DNA from: Azolla caroliniana
Lineage: Eukaryota; Polypodiophyta
Direction: 5' to 3'
Length of the DNA stretch: 64,000 nucleotides
Assembly: GCA_043228905.1 (NCBI GenBank)
Contig: JBHGNT010000002.1
Location: 2,790,001 to 2,854,000, forward strand
Shown here one piece after another: positions 22,801 through 33,323 of this stretch. Numbering within the stretch: position 1 is the stretch's first letter; each line of letters opens with the position of its first letter. The notes beneath the pieces are model-generated. The model ran no database searches, was not told the origin of the DNA, and was given only the letters and a program-made list of their open reading frames with translations. The position numbers and the translations under genes were made by a program.

Positions 22801-25367
22801 CTCCTCCGTTTTCCTAGATACGACTCTCCGCTCATGCCGATCGCGCTCGGCCTATGTCGTCGAACTTGGTGTTTCGCTGTGCCGTCCTTCATCCCGCGCT
22901 TGCCTCTCGAAGGCTTGACCCGACCGTCATCGTCGGTCAATCGTTGTCGCCCATCCGCCGTATGCATGCTTGTGTCTTGGCCCTCCACCGGCCGTATTGC
23001 ATGCGTCTCGTGTCGTGCTTCCACCGTAGACACGACCTCCGCGTCGGTCTCCAACTCCTCGCCGCCAACCACCGCTTCTTCGTTCTCCTTTCGATCTGCG
23101 ACCGCCGATGCCTCACGGGTAGGTGTGGAGGGTTCCTCCCACTCTCGGTTCACCACCGAGTCCTCGCCTCTCAAAGGCTCAATCAGTCCACCGTTTCCGG
23201 TCACTCGTTGACGCTCTCTCGGATGCATGCTCGTTCTTGGGCCCTTCACCAACCGTAGTGCATGCTTCGTGTTACGCCCTTCATCCGTCGTAGACCCGAC
23301 CTCCGCGTCGGCCACTTCTTCCTTTGTCACCGTAGCCCGTTCCGACCCGAGCTCGCCATCTTGGACCCGCTCGTCCATCATCTCATACCGGATACCCGCT
23401 CCGATAACTTTGTCTGCTTCGGCCTCCGACTCCTCGCCGCCACCCGTCGTCTCTCCGGTCTCACGTTGATCAGCAACCGCCGAAGTCTCTAGAATGGGTG
23501 TGGAAGGTCCCTCTCGCTCTCGGTCTTCTAGCAAGCCGTGATCACCGTGCCCACTAGGCCTCCTTCTCGCTCTCGCAGGCTCCCACCGTAACCGTACCCG
23601 GCCGGCTACGAATCGACCAAACAATCCCGGTCTTGCCGGCTTCCTTCGGTTCGTGCCCGGTTAACCGGCCCCCGCTTCACCCTTCTTCCGCTCCACCTCC
23701 TGGTCGGGTCGGATTACCGATCGGCTCATCTTTCGGTCGGGTCGGTTCCCGACTCGCTCCTCGATGCCGCTTTGGACCTCTCCTTCGGTCTTTTCGCGCG
23801 TGCCCACTCTGGGCCTCTCATCCTCACGGCCACCGCCCATCTCCCCGGTCTTATGTCCGCAATCGGGCGAAACCGCCGAAGTCTCCGGCCCCGGTGTTGA
23901 GGGATCTCGCCTCCGTTCGCTACAAACCTCCTCTTCGTCATTTCGGTTGCCCGCCTTGCCGCCGCCACCGTCCGTCTCTCTAGGTCTCACACCGGCTCTC
24001 AGGCCGGTTGCCAGAGTCTCTAGGACCGGTGTGTGGAAGGTCGCGGCACCGTCGCTCGTCTCCTCTTTTTCCTCGATTTCGCAAGCCTCGAGTATGCCCG
24101 CGAAATCCTCGTAGAACGTTTCGGGCAACCGCGTCCCGAAACTTTCGCCCACTCTCGAAGTGGCGTCCATTGCTCCGTAGATATTGGCCTCATCCATGGC
24201 CGTCCTCTTTCCACAAGTCGAGAGGGTCGCTCGCTCCGCACCCTCTCCCACATCGTCGTCGTGGTCGTCCGCCTTGCCGCCGCCACCGTTCTTTACCCTA
24301 GGTCTCACGCGGGCACTCGGGCCGGCCGCCGGGGTCTCTTGAACCGGTGCGTGTAAGGTAGCAACGCCACCGCTTATCGATGCTATGCCCGTAGCCACCT
24401 CCATTCGGACATCGTCGTCTGTGGCTACCCCGCCTCCGTATATGCAAGCATCAATTATGCTTGCCGCCTCCTCTTCCACGGTCTCCTTACCGTTGTCTCG
24501 GTTGCCCGCCTTGCCGCCGCCACCGCCCGTCACTCTAGGTCTCACACCGGCTCTCGGGCCGGCCGCCGGAGTCTCTAGGCCCGGTGTGCGTAAGGTCGCG
24601 GCACCACCGCCCGTCTTCTCCCCGCTCGATGTTTCGGGCCGCCATGTCCCGAATCCGTAGTTACTGGCCTCCATGGCCGTCCATTCGCCGCAAGACGAGA
24701 GAGTCGCTCTTTTCGCATCCTCTCCCATGTCACCATCGTACGCTCTCCCGGCCTCCGTATAGGCCCCGTCTTCTACGTCTAGGGAGGCTTCTTCCTGCGC
24801 ATCCTCCGATCGCCTCCGACCCGTCTCCATAACAAGCCCTTCTTCGGCTCCGATTTTCGCCTTCACAAGCTCGCATGCCTCCTGTATTAGCACCTCTAGG
24901 TCGAGCTCCTCCGAACCGTTTTGCGTTGAGCTCTCTTCCGGCGGTAGTGCGTACCCACTCACCGCTCTCTCTTCTCCGCCACTCGCGGGCCGTGTTGTGG
25001 CCGACCGCCTCACATCATGTTGCCGGCACACCCACCGATCGAACTCATGTCGACCTCTTCCTTCCGGTTCCGTGTACCCGTACGCCTCCAATAGGGCTCC
25101 CTCAAAGGACACCCACGACTCATGAGCTTCTCGTAGCTCCTTGACCTCCTTGTGCACCGATACGGCCGCCACTCGAGGAAAATACTCTAGCCGCATCGCC
25201 TCGTCTACGCCCCCTTTCGCCATCTCGGCCTTGTAGGCTCCCAAAAATTTTGGAACCTCATTCCCATTGAACCGGCCGACTCGATCGACCACCCTTTCGA
25301 CGGCTTGTTGAGCCGCATCTCGCTTCGCCATCTTCCGTCTGGCTTCCATCACGATTTTTGCCATCAT
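22692..25367 (-). CDS. Gag-like retroelement ORF with reiterated modules and one in-frame TAA
   Basis: A frame of 892 codons runs from the ATG at 25367 to 22692, broken only by a TAA at 23661-23663 (568 residues before it). The N-terminal third resembles the capsid-like domain of plant retrotransposon Gag proteins: GRFNGNEVPKFLGAYKAEM, then RLEYFPRVAAVSVHKEVKEL, then WVSFEGALLEAYGY (about residues 30-110). The rest is acidic and Gly-rich and built from repeats. One module (TP-x-LET-PAAG-x-RAGVRPR followed by GGGGKAGNR) occurs three times before the stop. A second type (PSTP-x-x-ET-SAVAD, then GGEE) recurs on both sides of the stop. The C-terminus is basic (GKRKRDGFPEAYKAKRAKR). No protease, RT or integrase was found. 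GC content and codon use differ sharply from the AT-rich flanks. It may belong to a non-autonomous gag-only element. A GTG at 25427 also opens the frame, but the ATG pair at 25367/25364 is more natural. Confidence 0.6.
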
Positions 25368-25407
25368 CGAAAAGCTTGCTCTCGAAAAGCTTAGCGAACT
25401 TCGAGGC

Positions 25408-25520
25408 TTTATAAAGTAATTATACACTCAAAGCTACAAGCCCTATTTACCAAAGACGGAAGAAATGGACCCGAACTAACCCTATTTGCCAAAGATTTGA
25501 GTGTATAATTACTTTATAAA
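25408..25520. repeat. Perfect 25-bp inverted repeat with 63-bp spacer
   Basis: The 25 bases at 25408-25432 (TTTATAAAGTAATTATACAC...) are exactly the reverse complement of 25496-25520. The spacer contains two similar copies of CCCTATTT(A/G)CCAAAGA. The structure lies just upstream of the gag-like ORF start on the minus strand. It may be a hairpin in a leader, or the ends of a very small insertion. Confidence 0.9.
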
Positions 25521-25619
25521 GTGTAATTTTTTGGACATGGGGGTAGTTTGGTAAATTTGGTACTTCCAGGGGTATTCTAGTAAATAGACGAACTTCCAGG
25601 GGTATCCTGGTACTTTTCC

Positions 25620-27685
25620 CTTTTTATTACATGCCAGACATCTTTCACCCCCATTCGACCCATCAGCAAATCCCATGCAACTAGCTCAGCCCCCTACACC
25701 ACCATTGGCATACCCCCCACCTTGTCCTCTTTGTACAAAGTCATGTTAAAATCCCCAGCAAGGATCCATGCATGTGCAATCGGTAGGCCATCGACCAATT
25801 GCCTCAAAAAAAAAGGGCCCAGTTCTTTGACGAATTGGGTGCATACACATTTATTATGCCAATTGTACATTGGGACCATCTAATAGTCACATAAATGGCA
25901 CGTCCCTCCACTATGGTGTCCTGTCCCACCACAACGACATCTGAAGACTTCCTTATAGATGTACAAACACCCCCTTTCCTACCGTGCTCACCTTGAGTTG
26001 GGAACCAGAACATCCGCCAATCCCCCTCAAGAGGATTGCCAATATTCAAGCTCTTGTTCGCACTTAGATGGTGCTCTTGCAACAACAATATATCCGGGCC
26101 CCCCTTGAAACTTGGGGATTTGAACACCTGTCGGAAGTTCTTCCTCTCCAACATACATTTGTTACCCCTTAGACCTTGTATGTTCCACGTGAGTAATTTC
26201 ATGAAAACATGAGTGAAGTCTCCCATGACGGACATAACCCCTCCCCTTGAGTCCACGCCCAACCACCCTTACTGAGCCTCTCCCATGCCAACACAACATC
26301 CTGCCGCATTACATCCTCCATTTCCTCCTCATGGAAGTGCAACACCTCATCGAGGGAGTCTACCCTCTCTTCTATGCTTAGTAGCAACTGTTTTTTAATG
26401 CATGAGTCATTGACCCTCCCACAGATCATTTTAGCATTCATCCACATCACTCTACAGTTATCTCCATTTGAAGTGATGGGCAAATTGTTAAAGTACTTGT
26501 TCGCCCTACTGGTTATGGAACTCGAGATCCATTCCATGTTATTGGCTGAAATCTCCAGGTCTGCCAGGTCAAAGGATAAACAAGCATTTGGCAACTTGTT
26601 GCGTTCATTGACAACCACATAAACCCTCAGCCCCAGCCCTTCCTCATGACATAAGTCAATCAATCTCTTGAGAGCCTGTTGGCTAAACCTGCACCCCTTG
26701 TCGAACCTATCCCTTACTGCTCTTTTGGACTGAACAAATTTGACTAGAACTGGAGAATCTACGCCTAAAGTTACTTGTCTTGTCTCATGCAACTTCTGAG
26801 TTTTGGAACTAATTGGTGAGCTTTCTTGACCCCTCCTAGTGCGTAACCACTCTTTCACCGCTCTCAGTCTGATACTTCCACTCTTACCAAGCAAGGCATC
26901 ATGTGTGCACACTACCACCTCTTCAACATTATTTGAACTTTGATCCTGTAATAGATCCTCCTCTTCCAGCAATGCCTCAAAGTTATTCCTCAACCTTACA
27001 TGAGGCATAGTTGTGTTTCCTTCTTGCTGCAAGCGACTTTTTCGTCCCAAAACCAGAGTCCAAGAGTATGTATTAGCCTTCTCCTTCACTACCCTAATTA
27101 TGGGTGGGGGGTGGAGCTGATCTTGGCTCCACACCCCACCCACTCCCATTACCATTGATATTCCTAGGGCATTCCTTAGCAATGTGGCCCTCCTTTTTAC
27201 AATAAAAACATTGGCCATGTAAGCCCTCGTATTCCACTGCCACATCTATCAATCATGCTTCTACATCATGAACCTTGATTATAGGGGGGAGTTTGGACGA
27301 ACTTTGCACAAGCACTCTAACATTAGGGCAGTCCCTGACTCTATCTACCATCGTTTCCTTTGAGGGGCAGAATATGCCAATCTTATCCCCAATCTTTGGA
27401 ATCAAGGGGTATAATTGTCGAGGCAGATTTGGGAATATCATAGAAATCACCCGAGGGTTTCCAATTTTCTTGTCTTCCTCCATAGCATTGAAGTTAGCAT
27501 GCCACTCCAACAAAAGAGCTCTTCCATATTTGAGCTCTACAAATTTCATATCCACAATCCGTTGTTGTGAAGATTTCCGGCTTTGGTGTGAAACCAGGAT
27601 GGAATGGGCAAGGCGGCAATGTGCAACATGTGCACATGTATAGTAGGAAAATGGTGTATAGAATAAGGGGGAGAATTTATCCCAC
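25620..27685 (-). mobile_element. LINE ORF1 (DUF4283/zinc knuckle) and endonuclease fragment
   Basis: On the minus strand from about 27560 downward the sequence encodes a LINE ORF1: ELKYGRALLLEWHANFNAME, IFPNLPRQLYPLIPKIGDKIG, then YEGLHGQCFYCKKEGHIAKECP, the DUF4283 region followed by a CCHC knuckle typical of plant L1-type elements. Frame breaks follow. An APE-type endonuclease begins at about 26190 (LLTWNIQGLRGNKC, DILLLQEHHLS, INVYAPNSS, LAGDFNMTLYKEDKVGG) and stops near 25620, where unrelated sequence begins. The RT is absent at this location; its C-terminal part may be the fragment at 16811-18900. The upper border at 27685 is where the solo-LTR-like element starts, but the last 100 bases or so are poorly conserved. 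Confidence 0.85.
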
Positions 27686-27870
27686 ATTGTAACATCCCTC
27701 CCTCTTTGGGCTATAAAAGGAAGGGAATGGTCTCTTTTGAAGGGGTTGCCTATTTTGAGTGAGAGAGGTATACCACTTAGGTCGAGGGTTTCTATTTCGG
27801 TTTTAGGGTTTTATCTAGGGTTTTACTATTCTTCTTCTTCTTCATACCATTTTGGGTTTAGGGTTTCTTC
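27686..27870 (+). repeat. Solo-LTR-like element, first part (split by copia)
   Basis: It starts TGTAACATCC and holds GGCTATAAAAGG, a strong TATA box, at about 27709-27720. It then shares ordered blocks with the inverted copy at 21396-21710 (GGGGTTGCCTATTTTGAGTG, GAGGTATACCAC, TTAGGTCGAGGG). It is interrupted at 27870 by the complete copia element and resumes at 33324. Together the two parts give about 440 bp. Confidence 0.7.
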
Positions 27871-28154
27871 TGTCGAATGCATGTATATAATGGACGTATT
27901 CACACTATCTCGTATTTGGCCATTCTTGTAATTAGCATAAAGGGTAGTTGCCCTAAGTCGGTCACTATATATAGTGACCTTGTAACCTCTTTGTGAGGTT
28001 GGCTGTTGTATTGTTGCTTTGTGTAATATAAAGTCTTTTGTGTCTCTCTCTCTCTCTCTCTCTCTGTGCAACGACCTACATTCTGTCATACACAGGGAAT
28101 AAACAGGAATCGAGTGCTTCAAGATCTTCCGCACAGACGACATTGCTTACAACA
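27871..28154 (+). repeat. 5' LTR of the complete copia element
   Basis: Begins TGTCGAATGC and ends GCTTACAACA. It contains a palindromic TATA region (GTCACTATATATAGTGAC, about 27960-27977), a likely promoter, and a (TC)n tract at about 28042-28064. Confidence 0.97.
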
Positions 28155-28156
28155 TC

Positions 28157-28168
28157 TGGTATCAGAGC
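28157..28168 (+). other. Primer binding site
   Basis: TGGTATCAGAGC, the standard plant copia site complementary to the 3' end of initiator tRNA-Met, lies two bases after the 5' LTR. A leader of about 660 bases follows before the polyprotein ATG, with only short open frames. Confidence 0.95.
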
Positions 28169-28831
28169 GAAGGTTCAGCCGTCATCACCGCCTGCACAGC
28201 ATTCGGTTCTTCACCTCATCTCGGCCTGCACAGTATCCGTGTCATTCGAAGAAATAGAGAAGAAGAACATAAACGAGGTTTGCACCTCATTGCGTTAGAT
28301 CCTCTTGCTTGGAGTAAGCCCACAGGTTGTACTCCGTTCCGTGTGATCGTAACCGCTCGAGGTGAAATCCCCTTGTGCAACTTTGACACGATCGTGCTCC
28401 ATTCGGTTAAACGGCATTCGAGGAGGTCATCAAACGCCGCTCGTTGTAACCACTCGGTGCAGATCGGTCTCAAGACAACAACCCTAAATTCGTGCTTCAT
28501 CCGGCTGATCGACATTCGAGAGGATCAGTTGGATCTGTCTCTCTCGTCGCTGCAGTCAACCGAAGCAGAATCGGTCCAGATAATCGGTTTCAATAATCGG
28601 TATTCGGCACATATATCCGAAGCGAACCGGGCTCACTCCGACTCGGCAACATTCGGGAAGACCAGTCGGCTCTGTCCCTCAAGTTACCGGAGTCAATTCG
28701 AGCAAGTTCCGAAGCCGAACCGACTCGGGTTCAAATCCGACTAGAACGATATCGGGTGAGCCAACCGGCTGCACTCCAACAAGGTTCGCAGTCAACTCTG
28801 AACCGAGCTTCGTCAACCGAAACCGAATTTG

Positions 28832-31800
28832 ATGGCATCAACATCAGGCTCGTCAGAAATGAGTCTACGAAAGTTCGATGGATCGAACTTCAACTTCTGG
28901 AAGGAACAAATGCAGGACTATCTCATAGTCAAGGGGCAAATCGACCCCATCGAACATGAAGAACCTCCAGAAGGATACAAACCAATTGAGTGGCAGAAGC
29001 TGGACAGAATCGTCCGCGCCACGATTCGGATGCACCTATCGGAATCGGTATACTTCACGGTGCAATCGTGTACGACAGCATTCGAACTGTGGAAAACACT
29101 GTCGGACACTTACGAAAAGAAGGTCGCCGCAACGAAGATGTTTCTGATCCGGCGCCTCTACAACTTGCGGATGAAAGAATCCGACTCGGTCCAAGCACAC
29201 CTCAATGAGTACGAAAGCATAAGCTCCCAAATCTCGTCACAGGGGACGGCAATCGAGGATGAACTCAGAGCAATGATACTCATGAGCAGCCTTCCCCCAT
29301 CATGGGAAACTTTCGTCACAACCGTGTGCAACGCGTCAACCACGGCTGTTAAATACTCCGAAGTCACGAGCGCAATCCTGACCGAAGCAGCTCGGAGAAA
29401 GTCTTTCGCCAAAGACTCAACAGACGACGCTTACGTAGTACAAGGTTCGACAGACCGATCGAACATACGAGGAAGAGATTCCTCACGACCGCCGAACAAT
29501 CAGCGAAGACGGAGCCAGTCACGGGACAACCGAATCTGCAACTATTGCAAGAAACCCGGACACATCAAAGCCGACTGCCGCGCACTCAAAAACAAGAACA
29601 ACAAGAAGAGTGGCCGGCATGAGGAGATCAACTACGTCAGCTTCTCAGCTGATGTGCTACCAGAAGACCCGAACATACTATCAATCGAAAATCCAGTTGG
29701 CTCAGAAGTTCTGCTCACGACTGAAGAATCGAGCACATGGCTCTTGGATTCGGGCGCGTCATTTCACGTGACTCCTCATCGATCCCAATTTCGGCAATAT
29801 ACGATCCGTCACTCCGACTCAGTTCGGGTCGGCAACTCACAACACTGTGACATCATCGGAATCGGCACAGTAGAGCTCAACCTTGCAGGTGGCTCTACAC
29901 TTGTACTCCACAATGTCCGACATGTACCCGAGCTCTCAAGGCCATTGATCTCAGTCGGACAACTAGATGAAGACGGCATTCGTGCCGGTTTCTCTTCGGG
30001 AGGGTGGACACTCCACAGGGGGAACCTCCTGCTTGCTAGAGGACCCAAGATACACTCACTGTATCCGTTACATGTTACGCTCAGAGAGGGTAACCTGTTT
30101 TTGGTGGATATTCCTGTGTCATCACTATGGCACCGACGATTGGGACACCTCAGCAAGGCCGGCATCACGCATCTATCTAGAGCCGGATACATCCCCAAAC
30201 TCTCCTTCTCCGACCATCAATTCTGCGAGCATTGCCAGTATGGCAAACAAGCCGCCGCATCACACCCGACATCAGCACCAAGAGAAACGAGACCTCTCGA
30301 CTTGGTCCACTCGGACGTCTGCGGCCCAATGCCGCATCAATCTCTAGGCGGTGCATCTTACTTCGTCACTTTCATTGACGACTCGACTCGAAAGGTGTGG
30401 GCGTATCCAATTCGCACCAAAGATCGTGTCTTCTCGATCTTTTCAGATTGGCTCGCTATGGTGGAAAATCAAACCGACCGAAAGCTGAAATGCTTTCGGA
30501 CAGACAATGGGGGAGAGTTCAAATCCGAAGAATTCGTCAAATTCTGCCGACAACGCGGCATTCGACGTGAATTTACGGCACCACACAGTCCGGAGCAAAA
30601 CGGGATTGCCGAACGCATGAATCGGACAATCCAAGAACGGATAGTTTCCATGCTCCAACACTCCGGACTGTCGGATGGCTTCTGGGCAGAGGCTCTACTC
30701 ACGGCAGTACACATAATCAATATGTCGCCAAGTAGACCTCTAGGACTTCAAATTCCTCAGGAACTATGGATCGGCAGCAAGCCGAATTACGACAAGCTGA
30801 GGATCTTCGGATGCGAGGCGTACGCCCTCATTCCGAAAGATGATCGCCGAAAACTTGCACCTCGGTCCAGGAAATGCATTTTCCTTGGATATGGATCCGA
30901 CGGCGAAATGGGATACCGACTCTGGGACCCCGAACGCAGACAAATCGTTCGAAGTTCGGACGTTGTGTTCAACGAGTCGGCTATGAATCCATCAGTCGAA
31001 AAACCGATCGAAGTCCGAAGGGTAACATTTTCCGATGTGCCGACCCTTCAAGAAGGCCCCGCTCTCAACACACGGTCAGCTCCACGGGTAGCTGAACCTT
31101 ACACTACCGACTCGGACAACTCCGACTCGGCACAGCAGACCAATCCGCTTTCGGACCATCCGACCACGATACCCGATGCGACCAGTCCAATCATGCCTCG
31201 ACGATCCGAGAGACTGTCGCAACCTCCGGAGAGGTATTCTCCTGGAATTTTCTTCACCGACGCCGGCGAACCGACGTCTTACGAAGAGGCATCGACATCT
31301 GTCGATTCAGCCACCTGGCATCTGGCGATGGAGTCGGAAATGCACTCCATTCGGGCAAACAAGACTTGGGATCTGGTCGAATTACCTAGGAACCGACGTG
31401 CTCTTCCTTGCAAGTGGGTTTATCGACTAAAAGAGACGTCAGATTCGACCACCCCAAAGTACAAGGCCAGATTAGTTGCGAAGGGCTTCCGACAAGAATA
31501 TGGCGTCGACTTCGACGAGATTTTTTCACCAGTGGTGAAAATGACAACCCTTCGTTTCCTACTCGGCGTCGTGGCAGCCGACAACTTGGAGCTGATTCAG
31601 CTAGATGTCAAAACAGCCTTCCTCCATGGTGATCTCGAGGAGGAAATTTATATGGAGCAGCCCAAAGGCTTCGTGGCCACCGGCCAAGAACATCTAGTCT
31701 GCCGACTCAGGAAGAGTCTATACGGCCTCAAACAGGCACCGCGACAATGGTACAAGAAGTTCGACGACTTCATCCAATCGATCGGCTTCTCCAAAAGCGA

Positions 31801-32845
31801 TGAGGACCATTGTCTCTTCACCAACACAGCTCAAGATGGTTCACCCATCTTCCTCATCATTTACGTGGACGACATGCTAATTTCTGGACGCCACGCGGGC
31901 GAACTTGCCGATCTCGTTCGGCAACTGCGGTTGAAGTTTGCCATGAAGGACCTCGGTCCGGCACGACACATCCTTGGCATGAAGATCAGTCGGCATCGCG
32001 ATAAACGACATCTTTTTTTGTCTCAGACCGACTATATCGGACGTGTCTTGGAACGCTTCAACATGCAATCAGCCAAATCTGCTTCAACCCCGCTCCCCAT
32101 GAATCTTCGGCTCTCTCAGCGAGACTGCCCGACATCCGGCCCGGAGGGGGAAGATATGAAGTCGGTACCGTATGCACCGGCAGTCGGCTCCCTTATGTAC
32201 CTGATGGTCGCGACACGGCCTGATATTTCTCACGCCGTAGGAGTCGTTAGCAGATTTATGCACAACCCTGGCCGATCGCATTGGAACGCAGTCAAGCATG
32301 TGTTCAGATATCTGGTTGGCACAAAAGACCATGGCATTCTTTTCGGTCCGAACCGAACCTCAGGCGTAGTCGGTTACACCGACTCGGACTTCGCCGGCTG
32401 TATAGACAGTCGGAAATCAACAACCGGATACTGCTTCAAATTCGGCAATGGAGCAATCTCGTGGAAGTCGAAACTTCAGGAGTGCACAGCGACCTCAACG
32501 ACCGAAGCAGAATATGTAGCCGCGTCCGACGCAGCAAAAGAAGCTTTGTGGCTCGGTCGGCTGGCGCACACGTTTCGACAAGTCGAACATGACTCGGCTC
32601 CAGTTATCTACAGCGACAGTCAAGGTGCTGTTGCCTTGTCAAAAAATCCGGTTCACCACAACGCCTCCAAACATATCGACGTTCGATATCACTTCGTTCG
32701 GGACTGCGTCATCTCAGGGAAAATCGGTCTAGAGAAAATATCCACAACCGACAATGTCGCAGATGGAATGACCAAGTGTCTCTCGGCAGACCGTTTTCGG
32801 TCTCTTCGGCATCAGATGGGCGTAACGACAAACCAGTCCGGTTAG
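28832..32845 (+). CDS. Copia Gag-Pol polyprotein, intact
   Basis: One frame of 1337 residues starts at ATG 28832; an upstream TTG in frame is not a likely start. Order of domains: UBN2-type Gag with FDGSNFNFWKEQM near the N-terminus; a CCHC knuckle CNYCKKPGHIKADC (about residue 235); aspartic protease LLDSGASFH (about 303); GAG-preintegrase HRRLGHLSKAG and CEHCQYGK (about 433-475); integrase core with HSDVCGPM, FRTDNGGEF and PEQNGIAERMNR (about 490-595); RVT_2 reverse transcriptase with [10 protein letters not shown] and IIYVDDMLIS (about 1006); RNase H with YTDSDFAG and TEAEYVAASDAAKEALW (about 1180-1240). All catalytic motifs expected for copia are present and no stop interrupts the frame, so it could be autonomous. 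The integrase-before-RT order confirms copia rather than gypsy. Confidence 0.97.
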   Translation: MASTSGSSEMSLRKFDGSNFNFWKEQMQDYLIVKGQIDPIEHEEPPEGYKPIEWQKLDRIVRATIRMHLSESVYFTVQSCTTAFELWKTLSDTYEKKVAATKMFLIRRLYNLRMKESDSVQAHLNEYESISSQISSQGTAIEDELRAMILMSSLPPSWETFVTTVCNASTTAVKYSEVTSAILTEAARRKSFAKDSTDDAYVVQGSTDRSNIRGRDSSRPPNNQRRRSQSRDNRICNYCKKPGHIKADCRALKNKNNKKSGRHEEINYVSFSADVLPEDPNILSIENPVGSEVLLTTEESSTWLLDSGASFHVTPHRSQFRQYTIRHSDSVRVGNSQHCDIIGIGTVELNLAGGSTLVLHNVRHVPELSRPLISVGQLDEDGIRAGFSSGGWTLHRGNLLLARGPKIHSLYPLHVTLREGNLFLVDIPVSSLWHRRLGHLSKAGITHLSRAGYIPKLSFSDHQFCEHCQYGKQAAASHPTSAPRETRPLDLVHSDVCGPMPHQSLGGASYFVTFIDDSTRKVWAYPIRTKDRVFSIFSDWLAMVENQTDRKLKCFRTDNGGEFKSEEFVKFCRQRGIRREFTAPHSPEQNGIAERMNRTIQERIVSMLQHSGLSDGFWAEALLTAVHIINMSPSRPLGLQIPQELWIGSKPNYDKLRIFGCEAYALIPKDDRRKLAPRSRKCIFLGYGSDGEMGYRLWDPERRQIVRSSDVVFNESAMNPSVEKPIEVRRVTFSDVPTLQEGPALNTRSAPRVAEPYTTDSDNSDSAQQTNPLSDHPTTIPDATSPIMPRRSERLSQPPERYSPGIFFTDAGEPTSYEEASTSVDSATWHLAMESEMHSIRANKTWDLVELPRNRRALPCKWVYRLKETSDSTTPKYKARLVAKGFRQEYGVDFDEIFSPVVKMTTLRFLLGVVAADNLELIQLDVKTAFLHGDLEEEIYMEQPKGFVATGQEHLVCRLRKSLYGLKQAPRQWYKKFDDFIQSIGFSKSDEDHCLFTNTAQDGSPIFLIIYVDDMLISGRHAGELADLVRQLRLKFAMKDLGPARHILGMKISRHRDKRHLFLSQTDYIGRVLERFNMQSAKSASTPLPMNLRLSQRDCPTSGPEGEDMKSVPYAPAVGSLMYLMVATRPDISHAVGVVSRFMHNPGRSHWNAVKHVFRYLVGTKDHGILFGPNRTSGVVGYTDSDFAGCIDSRKSTTGYCFKFGNGAISWKSKLQECTATSTTEAEYVAASDAAKEALWLGRLAHTFRQVEHDSAPVIYSDSQGAVALSKNPVHHNASKHIDVRYHFVRDCVISGKIGLEKISTTDNVADGMTKCLSADRFRSLRHQMGVTTNQSG

Positions 32846-33029
32846 AGCCGGACACAGAGCAGGATGGTTCCCGACAACCGACATCAGTTCCTTAATGATC
32901 GGCTTCAACTGTTCCGACCCGACCAGTTTCGGTCTTCTGTCTTCGGATCCTGCCGACTCGAACAAAGCTGATATGTCCGAGAACATAAGTCTATACCTGT
33001 AATCTTAGATAACCCATGTATACGCCCAT

Positions 33030-33039
33030 TACGGGGGAG
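33030..33039 (+). other. Polypurine tract
   Basis: A purine run ending GGGGGAG directly abuts the TG start of the 3' LTR, as expected for plus-strand priming. Confidence 0.85.
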
Positions 33040-33323
33040 TGTCGAATGCATGTATATAATGGACGTATTCACACTATCTCGTATTTGGCCATTCTTGTAA
33101 TTAGCATAAAGGGTAGTTGCCCTAAGTCGGTCACTATATATAGTGACCTTGTAACCTCTTTGTGAGGTTGGCTGTTGTATTGTTGCTTTGTGTAATATAA
33201 AGTCTTTTGTGTCTCTCTCTCTCTCTCTCTCTCTGTGCAACGACCTACATTCTGTCATACACAGGGAATAAACAGGAATCGAGTGCTTCAAGATCTTCCG
33301 CACAGACGACATTGCTTACAACA
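33040..33323 (+). repeat. 3' LTR of the complete copia element
   Basis: Same 284 bp as the 5' LTR, with no difference found by eye, followed by the target duplication TCTTC. Confidence 0.97.

Larger units (their letters stand above)
27871..33323 (+). mobile_element. Complete, apparently young Ty1/copia retrotransposon
   Basis: The element is 5453 bp long. Its two LTRs (27871-28154 and 33040-33323) are 284 bp each and I find no difference between them, including the length of their (TC)n microsatellite. It is flanked by a perfect 5-bp target duplication TCTTC (27866-27870 and 33324-33328). It has an initiator-methionine tRNA primer site, one uninterrupted polyprotein frame and a polypurine tract. 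Identical LTRs imply a recent insertion. It interrupts a solo-LTR-like element, which gives the relative order of events. Confidence 0.97.

Noticed and set aside
22280-25144. Many long plus-strand frames opposite the GC-rich minus-strand ORF
   Set aside because: Shadow frames of a GC-rich coding strand; composition is Pro/Arg/Ser-rich without motifs, and the minus frame carries the Gag-like domain.
28280-28744. 154-codon frame in the copia leader
   Set aside because: It lies between the primer site and the polyprotein start, lacks motifs, and is expected by chance in a leader of this length.
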